The notes beneath the pieces were generated by a model. That model saw only the letters and a list, made by a program, of their open reading frames with translations, was not told the DNA's origin and did no database searches. This document shows positions 33,602 to 42,370 of a stretch of 64,000 bases of DNA, in pieces (position 1 is the first letter of the stretch; every line of letters begins with the position of its first letter). The DNA is taken from positions 1-64,000 of the forward strand of contig NZ_AUDS01000015.1 in the NCBI RefSeq assembly GCF_000425585.1. Reading direction: 5' to 3'. A program made the translations under genes and the position numbers. This DNA is from Terrimonas ferruginea DSM 30193 (GTDB lineage: Bacteria > Bacteroidota > Bacteroidia > Chitinophagales > Chitinophagaceae).

Positions 33602-35276
33602 ACATTTTCACATTCCTCAAATACTCCTCCAGCTCTTTTCTTGTAAAACTGCTCAGGTTGTTTGCGGCTGTCAGTCCGCCTTTCTGTGCGGCGAGCACGC
33701 CGTAGCGTATATCGTCGAAACCTTTGATGAAGTGCGCATCGGGGTTGATCGAGAGCAGCACACCTTTTTCTATCGCATAGGGAATCCATTGCCAGTCGAT
33801 ATCGAGACGGCGGGGATGTGCATTCAATTCAATTACTACTTTATGTTCGGCACAGGCATCGATGATCGCGCGGTGATCCAGCGGATAACCGTTGCGACTG
33901 AGCAACAGGCGGCCCGTCATGTGACCGAGAATGGTGGTGGCGGGATGACTGATCGCCTTCAGCAGGCGGCTCATGGCCTTTTCCTGCGACATCTGCAGAT
34001 TGCTGTGCACGGAAGCGATTACCAGATCAAACGTGTTTAATACTTCGTCGGAATAATCCAGGCTGCCATCGTTGAGGATATCACACTCTATACTTTTGAA
34101 AATGCGAAACGGTGCCAGTTGTTCGTTGAGCTGGTCGATGTAGCGGTGCTGTTCGCGGATCCGTTCTTCCGTTAAGCCATTTGCGTAAGCAGCAGAGCGG
34201 GAGTGATCGGAAATGACAAGGTATTCCATACCGCGGCGGATCAAATCTTTCGCCATGTCTTCAATCGTGTCGGTGCCATCACTCCAATTGCTGTGATTGT
34301 GAATGATGCCTTTGATATCGGAAGGCTGGATAAGTACGGGCAGATTGTCTTGTTGCGCACGCGCGATGATATACGGTGCTTCACGCAGGCAGGCAGGAAT
34401 AGTTGCAATGCCGGCTTCCGTAAAAACGGAGTCATCGGTAGCCGCAGGATCAGCATAATTAAACGAGAGCGAAGGATAGTCAATCAGGAATTGTTCCGTG
34501 AAAGCCGGCGCGCCGGTAGTCATAAACTGACGGCGTACAAGATCTCCTTTACCTGTGTACAAACGCAAACGGAGGCCATTGCGAAGCTGGTAAAGTAAAC
34601 TGCCGGGATTGTCTTCGAGCAATTCAGGCGGATAAGCTGTTTCGAATTTGGGTTTAACGTTCTCGTTGGTTTCGTCTACCACAAACTCGAGTTCTTCGAT
34701 GGTCAATGACTGACGGCGGTAAGCGCCCGTGGGGCGCACGTTGGTCGCACCGAAAAGATTTTCCAGGTAGCCTTTCACCTGCGGATAAATTTCATCGAGC
34801 TGCGCGTAAAGGAAATGACCTTGCGAGGCGAGATAAAAATCTATGGCGGCTAAAACATTTGCTTGTGTTTTGGCGCCGAAACCTTTGTAAAGAGTAAGGC
34901 GGTTTTCGTTGCAGGCGTATTGCAGTTCACCGATGGATTGAATGCCCATCTCTTTCCAGATGGTATGAATCTTTTTCGGACCGAGACCTTTGATCTGCAT
35001 GAGCTCGATTACGCCGGCGGGGGTAGCCGCGATCAATTCATCGAGTACCTGCAGGCGACCGGTGTCAAGTAGTTCAATGATCTTGCGGGCAACGCTGTCG
35101 CCGATGCCTTTCATACCGGCAAACTGGCTTCTGTCGGTAACAGCGAGTGGGGCGGGAATTTTTTCAATGTAGAAGGCGGCGATGGAATAAGTCTTCGACT
35201 TGAAAGAATTCTCTCCGTGGATATCCAGGAGGCGGGAGAGCAGGCTGAACTGATCGGCAATAGCGGCGTTATCCAT
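33600..35276 (-). CDS. polX: DNA polymerase X / 3'-5' exonuclease (PolX)
   Basis: A 558-residue protein. The N-terminal 8-kDa-type and fingers region includes the HhH-type motifs GMKGIGDSVARKIIEL and QIKGLGPKKIHTIWKEMG. The palm follows with VRPTGAYRRQSLTIEELEFV, where the usual Pol beta GSxRR becomes GAYRRQS. The palm catalytic Asp cluster is not obvious: the segment ELEFVVDETNEN suggests one acidic site with possible loss of another, so polymerase activity is uncertain. The C-terminal PHP domain (HNHSNWSDGTDTIEDMAKDL, SDHSRSA, NAHPRRLD, SINPDAHF) has its metal ligands. The role is base-excision repair. Confidence 0.92.
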   Translation of the reverse strand: MDNAAIADQFSLLSRLLDIHGENSFKSKTYSIAAFYIEKIPAPLAVTDRSQFAGMKGIGDSVARKIIELLDTGRLQVLDELIAATPAGVIELMQIKGLGPKKIHTIWKEMGIQSIGELQYACNENRLTLYKGFGAKTQANVLAAIDFYLASQGHFLYAQLDEIYPQVKGYLENLFGATNVRPTGAYRRQSLTIEELEFVVDETNENVKPKFETAYPPELLEDNPGSLLYQLRNGLRLRLYTGKGDLVRRQFMTTGAPAFTEQFLIDYPSLSFNYADPAATDDSVFTEAGIATIPACLREAPYIIARAQQDNLPVLIQPSDIKGIIHNHSNWSDGTDTIEDMAKDLIRRGMEYLVISDHSRSAAYANGLTEERIREQHRYIDQLNEQLAPFRIFKSIECDILNDGSLDYSDEVLNTFDLVIASVHSNLQMSQEKAMSRLLKAISHPATTILGHMTGRLLLSRNGYPLDHRAIIDACAEHKVVIELNAHPRRLDIDWQWIPYAIEKGVLLSINPDAHFIKGFDDIRYGVLAAQKGGLTAANNLSSFTRKELEEYLRNVKM

Positions 35277-35320
35277 GACTGCAAGATAATAATAAGGGAA
35301 AAGAGGAGTGGGAGGGGAAT

Positions 35321-35345
35321 AAAAAAAGTCTCCTTTCGGAGACTC
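35321..35345 (-). terminator. Terminator of the H1-like gene
   Basis: On the minus strand AGTCTCC-GAAA-GGAGACT followed by seven T is a strong hairpin 25 bases after the stop codon. Confidence 0.88.
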
Positions 35346-35370
35346 TATAAACTTGAAAAGAAATAAAAAA

Positions 35371-35556
35371 TTATTTCTTTTTAGCTGCTTTCTTAGGAGC
35401 TGCTTTCTTAGCTGCTTTTTTAGGAGCCGCTTTTTTAGCTGCTTTCTTTGGAGCTGCTTTTTTAGCTGCTTTCTTTGGAGCCGCTTTTTTAGCTGCTTTC
35501 TTTGGGGCTGCTTTCTTAGCTGCTTTTTTTGGAGCAGCTTTTTTCTTAGTTGCCAT
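35371..35556 (-). CDS. Histone H1-like lysine/alanine-rich DNA-binding protein
   Basis: Sixty-one residues: MATKKK followed by exactly six copies of the nine-residue unit AAPKKAAKK and a terminal K. This is the C-terminal-tail composition of bacterial H1-like proteins (Hc1 / HctA, AlgP-like) that bind DNA and neutralise charge. The DNA is a 27-bp tandem repeat with only few base changes, so copy number could change by slippage. It has a terminator at 35321-35345 and an AT-rich upstream region. It is likely a nucleoid-associated protein. Confidence 0.85.
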   Translation of the reverse strand: MATKKKAAPKKAAKKAAPKKAAKKAAPKKAAKKAAPKKAAKKAAPKKAAKKAAPKKAAKKK

Positions 35557-35660
35557 TTTTTGTGAATTTAATGTTTAGTAGAATGGGTTATCGTTAGTAA
35601 AAATAATAATTATTTTATACTACCCAAATTTTTTTCCACAAAAAATGGGAACTGGAAAGC

Positions 35661-35927
35661 TTAAGCTTCTGCTTGTGCAGCAAGAACAGAAACAAAAGTT
35701 CTGTCTTTTGCACCTTTGCGGAACTCAACAACACCGTCGCTGAGAGCAAACAGAGTAAAGTCTTTACCAACACCTACGTTCTTACCGGGATGGTAAACAG
35801 TACCACGCTGACGTACGATGATGTTACCGGAAATGGCAGGTTGACCACCGAAAATTTTTACACCCAGGCGTTTGCTGCGGGAGTCGCGGCCGTTCTTAAC
35901 ACTACCTTCACCTTTCTTATGTGCCAT
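35661..35927 (-). CDS. rpmA: 50S ribosomal protein L27
   Basis: An 88-residue protein starting [20 protein letters not shown], with [20 protein letters not shown] in the middle, which is diagnostic of L27. It lies next to L21, the universal rplU-rpmA order (rplU first on this minus strand). There is no extra N-terminal cleavable extension of the Firmicutes type. Confidence 0.98.
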   Translation of the reverse strand: MAHKKGEGSVKNGRDSRSKRLGVKIFGGQPAISGNIIVRQRGTVYHPGKNVGVGKDFTLFALSDGVVEFRKGAKDRTFVSVLAAQAEA

Positions 35928-35997
35928 GATTTACGTTGTTTAGAATGTTATATTTTTTATCCGCCCGTTTTTATACAGGCAACGATTGTCCGGATGA

Positions 35998-36297
35998 TCA
36001 GGCTATTGCTGTTACCTTGATTTTGGTATAAGCAGTACGGTGACCTTTCTTTTTGTGAAAGCCTTTTCTTCTTTTCTGTTTGTAGGCGATCACAGTTTCA
36101 CCTTTCACATGATCCAGGATCTCGGCGGTTACCTTCGCATTCGCTTCAGTACCTACTGTAAGTTTGCCACCGGCGTCAACCAGCAACACTTCCAGATCGA
36201 GTTTGTCTCCGGCATTGCCTTCAAGGCGCGGAACGAATAAGGTCTGGTCTTTTTCTACTTTGAATTGCTGACCGGCAACTTTTATTACTGCTAACAT
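35998..36297 (-). CDS. rplU: 50S ribosomal protein L21
   Basis: A 99-residue protein starting MLAVIKVAGQQFKVEKDQTL and ending with the conserved KRRKGFHKKKGHRTAYTKIK. It precedes rpmA on the minus strand with a 70-base gap. A -7-like TACCTTTG (minus strand) is at 36317-36324, 20 bases upstream of the start codon. Confidence 0.98.
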   Translation of the reverse strand: MLAVIKVAGQQFKVEKDQTLFVPRLEGNAGDKLDLEVLLVDAGGKLTVGTEANAKVTAEILDHVKGETVIAYKQKRRKGFHKKKGHRTAYTKIKVTAIA

Positions 36298-36487
36298 AGT
36301 CTGAAAATTAGGACGGCAAAGGTAAGGAGAAAATTTTAACCCGCCAATAAAAACAAAGTTTGATCCGGCAAATTTAAGTCTTTTGGTCCTTCATCCTGTA
36401 TCTTTGTTAGCTTTGACAGGCCGGGCAAACACCCCTCACCACCGTGCCGGGTGACCTGGTATTGACCCGCGGCAGAAAAATAAAGTA

Positions 36488-37981
36488 ATGAAAATCAAAT
36501 CGTTTTTAGCAAAACCCTTTGCTTCCTATGTATATAAAGGTATCCGCAAGGGAATGCATACAGCCGTCGCCGACCAGGAAAATATTTTAAAAATGCTGAT
36601 CAAAACCGGCCGGAATACCGAGTACGGAAAACAGCATGGACTGGGACAGGTGGGCAGCTACGACGAATTCCGGCAGGCAGTACCGGTACTGGATTACGAA
36701 CAAATGCGTCCTTTTATTGATATGATCAAAGAAGGCAAACACAATGTTCTCTGGAAAGGCCGCCCCATTTACTTCGCCAAAACATCCGGCACCACCAGCG
36801 GTACCAAATACATCCCCATTACCAAAGACTCAATTTCCAACCATATCAACTCCGCCCGCAACGCATTGTTGTGTTATATGGCAGAAACGGGTAATTCTCT
36901 TTTTGCCAACGGTAAAATGATCTTCCTGTCCGGCTCCCCCGTGCTCGAAAGAGTAAGCGACATCCCCACAGGACGACTCAGCGGCATCGTGAACCATCAC
37001 ATACCACGCTACCTGCGCACCAACCAGTTGCCGTCTTACGAAACCAATTGCATCGAAGATTGGGAAACCAAACTCAACCGCATCGTAGACGAAACCATCA
37101 ACAAAGACATGACACTCATCAGTGGCATTCCGCCATGGATGCAGATGTATTTCGACGAACTGAATAAACGCACCGGCAAAAAAATAAAAGACATCTTCCC
37201 GCATTTCTCCGTAATGGTGTACGGCGGCGTAAACTTCGATCCCTACAAAGCCAAACTGTTTGACAGCATCGGCAAAAAAGTAGATGGTATCGAAACCTTT
37301 CCCGCATCGGAAGGGTTCTTTGCCTTCCAGGATTCGCAGGAGCAGGAAGGACTTTTGCTGAATACGGACAGTGGTATTTTCTTCGAATTTGTTCCCGCTG
37401 CTGAAATACACCAGGAAAATCCCACCCGCCTTTCCCTCCGCGATGTAAAAGTGGGAGAGAACTACGCGCTGATCATCAACAGCAACGCAGGTTTATGGGG
37501 ATACAATATCGGAGATACAGTGAAGTTTGTTTCCGTGGATCCGTACCGCCTTGTGGTAACGGGACGTACCAAACATTTCATTTCTGCGTTTGGAGAACAT
37601 GTGATTGGTGAAGAAGTGGAATACAGTTTGCTGAAAGCAGCCGAGGAAGAGAACATCCATATCCGTGAGTTCACGGTGGCGCCTTTTGTAAGCGAGGATG
37701 CCGGTCGTTCTTACCACGAATGGTTTATCGAATTTGAAAATAAACCCGATAACCTGGAAGCATTCGCCCGCAAACTGGACGACAACCTCCGGAAGAAGAA
37801 TGTTTATTACGATGACCTGATCACCGGCAATATTCTCAAACCACTCAAACTGACGCCCGTCCGCCGCAATGGGTTCATTGATTATATGAAATCAATCGGT
37901 AAACTCGGCGGCCAGAACAAAGTGCCCCGCCTGAGCAACGACCGGAAGATAGCGGATTTGCTGGCAGGGTTTGAGGAATAG
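36488..37981 (+). CDS. GH3 auxin-responsive-promoter-family acyl-adenylate enzyme
   Basis: A 497-residue protein of the firefly-luciferase/GH3 superfamily. PIYFAKTSGTTSGTKYIPIT is the phosphate-binding motif, FSVMVYGGVNFDPYKAKLFD and ETFPASEGFFAFQDSQ follow, and LVVTGRTKHFISAFGEHV is the ATP-binding segment. Bacterial members are common in Bacteroidota; they probably conjugate an acyl substrate to an amino acid or amine, but the substrate is unknown. It is not to be confused with glycoside hydrolase GH3. Upstream, TATCTTTG at 36399-36406 is a candidate -7. Its TAG stop starts a heptamer array. Confidence 0.9.
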   Translation: MKIKSFLAKPFASYVYKGIRKGMHTAVADQENILKMLIKTGRNTEYGKQHGLGQVGSYDEFRQAVPVLDYEQMRPFIDMIKEGKHNVLWKGRPIYFAKTSGTTSGTKYIPITKDSISNHINSARNALLCYMAETGNSLFANGKMIFLSGSPVLERVSDIPTGRLSGIVNHHIPRYLRTNQLPSYETNCIEDWETKLNRIVDETINKDMTLISGIPPWMQMYFDELNKRTGKKIKDIFPHFSVMVYGGVNFDPYKAKLFDSIGKKVDGIETFPASEGFFAFQDSQEQEGLLLNTDSGIFFEFVPAAEIHQENPTRLSLRDVKVGENYALIINSNAGLWGYNIGDTVKFVSVDPYRLVVTGRTKHFISAFGEHVIGEEVEYSLLKAAEEENIHIREFTVAPFVSEDAGRSYHEWFIEFENKPDNLEAFARKLDDNLRKKNVYYDDLITGNILKPLKLTPVRRNGFIDYMKSIGKLGGQNKVPRLSNDRKIADLLAGFEE

Positions 37982-38019
37982 TGAATGGTGAATAGTGAAT
38001 AGTGAATGGTGAATGGTGA
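37978..38019. repeat. Heptamer repeats (ATAGTGA/ATGGTGA) starting on the GH3-family stop codon
   Basis: Six 7-bp units ATAGTGA or ATGGTGA begin one base before the TAG at 37979-37981. The unit alphabet is the same as at 20578-20626 behind an unrelated gene. Confidence 0.85.
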
Positions 38020-38155
38020 ATAAATAGCCAGGGTTGCTTTGGCTTGCTTTGCTCCTTGTGCTGCTTTGCGTGAAAAAGACGGAGCAACGACTAATTGATC
38101 GCCTCTTACCTTTTTGAATTTTGATTTTTGAATTTTGACTTGAACTTACAACTCG
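38020..38155. other. Spacer before dxr with dispersed repeats
   Basis: No gene is seen. It contains TTTGCGTGAAAAAG-type text shared with 20670 and 47405, and just before dxr a run of 7-bp units TTTTGAA/TTTTGAT/TTTTGAC at about 38114-38142. Confidence 0.6.
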
Positions 38156-39325
38156 ATGAACGAGACGCTCCATATCAAAAGAATAGCCATCTACGGCTCT
38201 ACAGGTTCCATCGGAACGCAGACCCTCGATGTGATCAAAGCGCACCCCGATAAATTTTCGGCAGAAGTGCTGACGGCACAAAACAATGCCGAACTGCTGA
38301 TCGAACAGGCGCTGCAATTCAACCCCAACATCGTTGTGATCGGCGATGAGAAAAAATACAACGAAGTAAAACAGGCGCTGGCTGCTACGGATGTAAAAGT
38401 CTTTGCCGGTGAAAAAGCACTGGAAGAAGTAGCCTGCATGGATTGTTATGACCTGATGCTCGCAGCTATCGTCGGATATGCCGGTCTTCGCCCAACATTG
38501 AAAGCGATCGAACATGGCAAAGCCATCGGGTTGGCAAACAAAGAAACATTAGTAGTAGCCGGTGATATTGTCATGCAGAAAGCCGTGGAGTACCGCGTGC
38601 CCATCATTCCTGTCGACTCCGAACACTCGGCTATTTTTCAATGCCTCGTCGGGGAAACGCGCAACCGCATTGAGAAGATCATTCTTACCGCTTCCGGCGG
38701 CCCATTTCTCGGACGCAAACCCAACTACCTGGTAAATGTGAAGCGCGAACACGCGCTGCAACATCCCAACTGGAGCATGGGCGCAAAGATCACGATCGAC
38801 TCGGCCACGTTAATGAACAAGGGACTGGAGATGATCGAAGCTAAATGGTTGTTCAATCTCGAGCCTGATCAGATACAGGTGCTGGTGCATCCGCAAAGCA
38901 TCATTCACAGCATGGTGCAGTTCGAAGACGGTAGCATCAAAGCCCAGATGGGCCTGCCCGATATGAAACTGCCGATTCAATATGCTTTATCATTTCCTCA
39001 ACGTATACCCAGCGATTTTCCGCGCTTTGATTTCAAAAAGATCAACACGCTCACATTTGAAGAAGCCGATCTGAAAACATTCCGCAACCTGGCATTGGCC
39101 ATGGAAGCATTGGAGAAAGGCGGTAACCTGCCCTGTATCATGAATGCCGCCAACGAGATCGCCGTGTTTGCCTTCCTGCGCAACCGGCTCGGTTTCCTCG
39201 AAATGACCGATGTGATCGAAAAAGTGATGAACCGCGTACCTTTTATCGAAAAACCAACTTTGCAGGAATATTTTGAAAGCGACGGCGAAGCCCGGACCAT
39301 GGCGGCGGATATCGTTCAGCTTTGA
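38156..39325 (+). CDS. dxr: 1-deoxy-D-xylulose-5-phosphate reductoisomerase
   Basis: A 389-residue protein. RIAIYGSTGSIGTQTLDVIK is the NADPH-binding motif, GLANKETLVVAGDIVM and IIPVDSEHSAIFQCLVGE hold metal-binding Asp/Glu residues, and GGPFLGRKP and MGAKITIDSATLMNKGLEMI complete the active site. It catalyses the second step of the MEP isoprenoid pathway. It stands alone here; rseP follows after 141 bases, a common order with dxr-rseP in bacteria. Confidence 0.97.
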   Translation: MNETLHIKRIAIYGSTGSIGTQTLDVIKAHPDKFSAEVLTAQNNAELLIEQALQFNPNIVVIGDEKKYNEVKQALAATDVKVFAGEKALEEVACMDCYDLMLAAIVGYAGLRPTLKAIEHGKAIGLANKETLVVAGDIVMQKAVEYRVPIIPVDSEHSAIFQCLVGETRNRIEKIILTASGGPFLGRKPNYLVNVKREHALQHPNWSMGAKITIDSATLMNKGLEMIEAKWLFNLEPDQIQVLVHPQSIIHSMVQFEDGSIKAQMGLPDMKLPIQYALSFPQRIPSDFPRFDFKKINTLTFEEADLKTFRNLALAMEALEKGGNLPCIMNAANEIAVFAFLRNRLGFLEMTDVIEKVMNRVPFIEKPTLQEYFESDGEARTMAADIVQL

Positions 39326-39466
39326 ACCGAAATCTTGCAGAATTGTTAAGAATCAGCCCTTATAAACGGGGAATTTGCCATTCAACGCAAAACTTTAGCC
39401 CGGGATGCAGAGTATCTGAGAATTACCGGATATTTGCCCCGTTATAAAAAACTATATCACTCACAC

Positions 39467-40819
39467 ATGACCTTATTAGCCTTTAACTGGTCTGCCTTTG
39501 CGGCCAACCTCGGACAGTTTATCCTGGCGTTTTCCATACTCATTGTTCTGCACGAGCTCGGACATTTCCTTACAGCGAAATGGTTTGGATGCCGGGTGGA
39601 AAAATTCTACCTGTTCTTCAATCCCTGGTTCTCACTTTGGAAAAAGAAGATCGGTGACACGGAGTACGGGCTCGGCTGGATCCCCCTGGGCGGGTATGTA
39701 AAAATCTCGGGCATGATCGACGAGAGCATGGACAAAGAGCAGATGAAACTGCCACCGGAGCCTTACGAGTTTCGGGCGAAGCCAGCCTGGCAGCGCCTGA
39801 TCATCATGCTGGCAGGTGTAATCATCAACTTTATCCTGGCGCTGGTATTATTTGCCATGATCTTGTTTGTATGGGGCGAGGAACGCGTACCGAATAAAAA
39901 CCTGAAATACGGCCTGGTAGCGGATTCGCTGGCCGTGTCTGCCGGATTGCGCACAGGTGACCTGATCACTTCTGTGAACGGTAAGCCGGTTGAATATTAT
40001 AACACGCTCTCAAAAGATATTTACTTCAGCCAGGACCCGGTGCTCGGTGTGCTTCGCAATGGCAAAGACACTACCATCAAACTGCCTGACGGCTTCCTGA
40101 GCAAGCTGAACAAAAACCAGATGAGAGGTTTTGTAACCGCGCGCTACATGCCGAAAGTAGGGAATGATGAAAAGGCAAAATACATCAGCGGAAAAGTACA
40201 AGCCGACGATCAGTTGATCGCGGTAAACGATACTGCTGTTACGTATAACGATGAAGCGAATAAAATACTGAACAAGCTGCAGAGTGGTCCCGTAAACCTG
40301 ACCTTCCTGCGCAATGGCCGCGATACGGTCAATGCCAGCTTCACATTTGATGCGAAAGAAGGAACCGGACTTCCCCTGTTTAAACGTTTCTACGATATTC
40401 TCGGCTATGAGAAGATTGAATATGGCTTCTTTGAATCCATCCCTGCCGGGATTAACATGGGCATCGAGCGTTTGGGTGAATACATTGAAGGAATCCGTTT
40501 ATTGTTTGTATCCAAGCAACACAAGGTGAATGAGAACCTGGGCAGTGTGATCAGCATCGGCAAAACATTTGGCGGTGAGTGGGACTGGCAGCGTTTCTGG
40601 ACCATGACGGCGTTGTTCTCGATCATCCTTGCGTTTATGAATATTTTACCAATCCCCGCTCTGGACGGTGGTCACGCGTTATTTACGTTAGTGGAAATGA
40701 TCACCGGCCGTAAGCCCAGTGATAAGTTCATGGAATATGCGCAGTTGGTTGGCATGGTGTTGTTGCTGGGACTGATGGCCTATGCGATAGGACTGGATAT
40801 ATTCAGATTATTCAGATAA
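39467..40819 (+). CDS. rseP: Site-2 metalloprotease RseP
   Basis: About 450 residues. H29ELGH33 in ILIVLHELGHFLTAKWFG binds zinc; NILPIPALDGGHALFTLVEM near the end is the second metal-binding motif (LDG). Two PDZ domains lie between (KYGLVADSLAVSAGLRTGDL and ISGKVQADDQLIAVND). Four transmembrane helices are visible. It cleaves anti-sigma factors or related membrane proteins within the membrane. I start at 39467 rather than 39434, which would add 11 residues with no membrane-directed character. dxr lies just upstream. Confidence 0.95.
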   Translation: MTLLAFNWSAFAANLGQFILAFSILIVLHELGHFLTAKWFGCRVEKFYLFFNPWFSLWKKKIGDTEYGLGWIPLGGYVKISGMIDESMDKEQMKLPPEPYEFRAKPAWQRLIIMLAGVIINFILALVLFAMILFVWGEERVPNKNLKYGLVADSLAVSAGLRTGDLITSVNGKPVEYYNTLSKDIYFSQDPVLGVLRNGKDTTIKLPDGFLSKLNKNQMRGFVTARYMPKVGNDEKAKYISGKVQADDQLIAVNDTAVTYNDEANKILNKLQSGPVNLTFLRNGRDTVNASFTFDAKEGTGLPLFKRFYDILGYEKIEYGFFESIPAGINMGIERLGEYIEGIRLLFVSKQHKVNENLGSVISIGKTFGGEWDWQRFWTMTALFSIILAFMNILPIPALDGGHALFTLVEMITGRKPSDKFMEYAQLVGMVLLLGLMAYAIGLDIFRLFR

Positions 40820-40821
40820 AT

Positions 40822-40918
40822 CTGAAATGTGTAAATATGCCCTGCCTCTGGCAGGGGCCATGTGTAAATGTGTATTTTAATTTTCACATTTTCACATCTG
40901 CACATTTTCACATTTAAT
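40822..40918. repeat. Octamer-like repeats with a central palindrome after rseP
   Basis: TGTGTAAA-type units (AATGTGTAAATATG) and their complement (TTTTCACATTTTCACA) flank a palindrome CCCTGCC-TCT-GGCAGGG at 40840-40856. The layout, repeat arm plus short palindrome plus opposite repeat arm, is the same as at 33524-33601. Confidence 0.75.
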
Positions 40919-40949
40919 GTTAACTTCGCATCTCTGACATCTACCAAAA

Positions 40950-41321
40950 GGGGGTGTTTGGCTTTGACAGCGTAGGTCTTTGAAAGTGTAAGCATGTCGT
41001 GCGTTGGATAATTAGCACGTAAATCTGAATATTCAAACTTCAAATGGCAATACTCAGTATGCCATGGCTGCCTAATCAGTGATTAGATAGTCATTAGGGC
41101 CGCCGGGCCGGTTGGTCTGTTACCATGCCCCGCCGCCGACTTAAAAACAAAACAGGCTGCGATAACCGGAAGCTGTAAAGGTTATCTAAGACCCATAGCT
41201 AAGTGATCAGTTGGTTTGTTCATTTCCTGCTGATCGCCGACAATTAATAGATGAAATAAGCATGTAGAAAGCTTTTGGGGAATACGTTTGGACACCGGTT
41301 CGAACCCGGTCACCTCCACCA
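40950..41321 (+). ncRNA. ssrA: tmRNA (ssrA)
   Basis: A 372-base RNA with tRNA-like ends: GGGGGTG at 40950-40956 pairs with CACCTCC at 41311-41317, followed by discriminator A and encoded CCA, and T-arm ACCGG-TTCGAAC-CCGGT precedes it. The tag reading frame at 41046-41075 encodes GNTQYAMAA followed by TAA, so with the alanine carried by tmRNA the tag is AGNTQYAMAA. The first part resembles Bacteroidota tags (GETNYALAA, GEESYAMAA). It rescues ribosomes stalled on broken mRNAs. Confidence 0.97.
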
Positions 41322-41323
41322 GA

Positions 41324-41366
41324 GAGGACAAAAATGCGTTAGCGTCTTTTGTCCTCTTTTTTTTTT
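41324..41366 (+). terminator. Terminator of tmRNA
   Basis: GAGGACAAAA / TTTTGTCCTC form a hairpin directly after the CCA end, followed by a run of ten or more T. Confidence 0.9.
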
Positions 41367-41420
41367 GCGCTTAAAGCTGTGCTTTTAATGCCTTTTGATC
41401 GTGCTCAATTCATGCGGGCA

Positions 41421-42134
41421 TCAAGTTGTCTTAACAGCGCTCATGCACATGAATGCAGGAAATGTATTCAGCTCCTTGTAATGCCTGGGATCCAGTTTTT
41501 CAAATTCCTCCACCGGTCTTGGCTCGATAAGTTCACTGATATAGAATCCATTCGAAGTAAAAGGCGTGATACATTCCTGCAGCGACCGCCTGAAGCTGTT
41601 CATTTCGATTTTTTTTCCAAACCCGCTCCACGTGGCCTTAACATGCTCCACGGAAAAATATTCTTTCGACATGAAATAGGTATACTCAAAAAAAGGATGC
41701 TCGATCGAAATGACGACCATGCCACCGGGCTTTAATACCCGGTGGAATTCCCTGATGGTATTGGTCCAGTCCTCAACATAATGCATCGCCAGCGCGCAGA
41801 GTACTACATCACAGGAACCGGTTTGTATCATCTCCATTGGTTGGGCCAGGTCGTGAACGAAAAACTGCCCGTTGCTTCCATTTCTTTCCTTTGCAAGCTG
41901 CACCATCCGGGGACTGAGATCGAAACCGATCACTTGGGCACCCTTCTCCATCAGGATCTCGGCATACTTGCCGGGGCCGCAGGCCGCATCAAGAACAATC
42001 TTTCCTGCCACCTCCGGCAGCAACTTCAAAGTGTTGGGGCGATCATAATACGCATTGTGCGGTTTATGGTCGATCAGTTCGTTATATTTCTCCGCCATCG
42101 CCTCGTACGCGGCCAGGATATCTTCTTTAATCAT
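41421..42134 (-). CDS. Class I SAM-dependent methyltransferase
   Basis: A 237-residue protein. IVLDAACGPGKYAEIL is the SAM-binding motif I, FDLSPRMVQLAKERN is motif II, and SCDVVLCALAMHYVED is motif III. It is a UbiE/Coq5-like small-molecule or lipid methyltransferase by overall layout, but the substrate cannot be predicted. It is downstream of the AraC gene at 42371 on the same strand with a gap of 236 bases. Confidence 0.88.
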   Translation of the reverse strand: MIKEDILAAYEAMAEKYNELIDHKPHNAYYDRPNTLKLLPEVAGKIVLDAACGPGKYAEILMEKGAQVIGFDLSPRMVQLAKERNGSNGQFFVHDLAQPMEMIQTGSCDVVLCALAMHYVEDWTNTIREFHRVLKPGGMVVISIEHPFFEYTYFMSKEYFSVEHVKATWSGFGKKIEMNSFRRSLQECITPFTSNGFYISELIEPRPVEEFEKLDPRHYKELNTFPAFMCMSAVKTT

Positions 42135-42370
42135 ACTGCCGGCTAAGTTACGAAATCGCTTATCGTGGTCGCCGGAAATGGCTTTTGAAAGCGATCTCTC
42201 CCTTAGAGTATTCTATGAATATTATGAATGTGGAAGGTTGACCGGTTTTTACAGTATAGTAAAAGGTGAAAGCATACTGCTTGCCACTTATGCCTGCAGG
42301 TAGGAGGCATTGTCGTTGTTGGCGACCTAAGAAATGCGCATAGCATTTCTGATTTTGTCTTTTCTGTATT

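Noticed and set aside
33600-35276. Phage or plasmid origin for polX
   Set aside because: It is a standard chromosomal repair gene in Bacteroidota next to other chromosomal genes.
35353-35565. A plus-strand frame encoding a cysteine- and phenylalanine-rich protein opposite the H1-like gene
   Set aside because: It is the complement of the lysine/alanine repeats, has no start context, and the minus-strand frame has a terminator and the typical H1-like composition.
36401-36487. A riboswitch-like leader upstream of the GH3-family gene
   Set aside because: There are short complementary stretches but no recognisable consensus core of a known riboswitch class.
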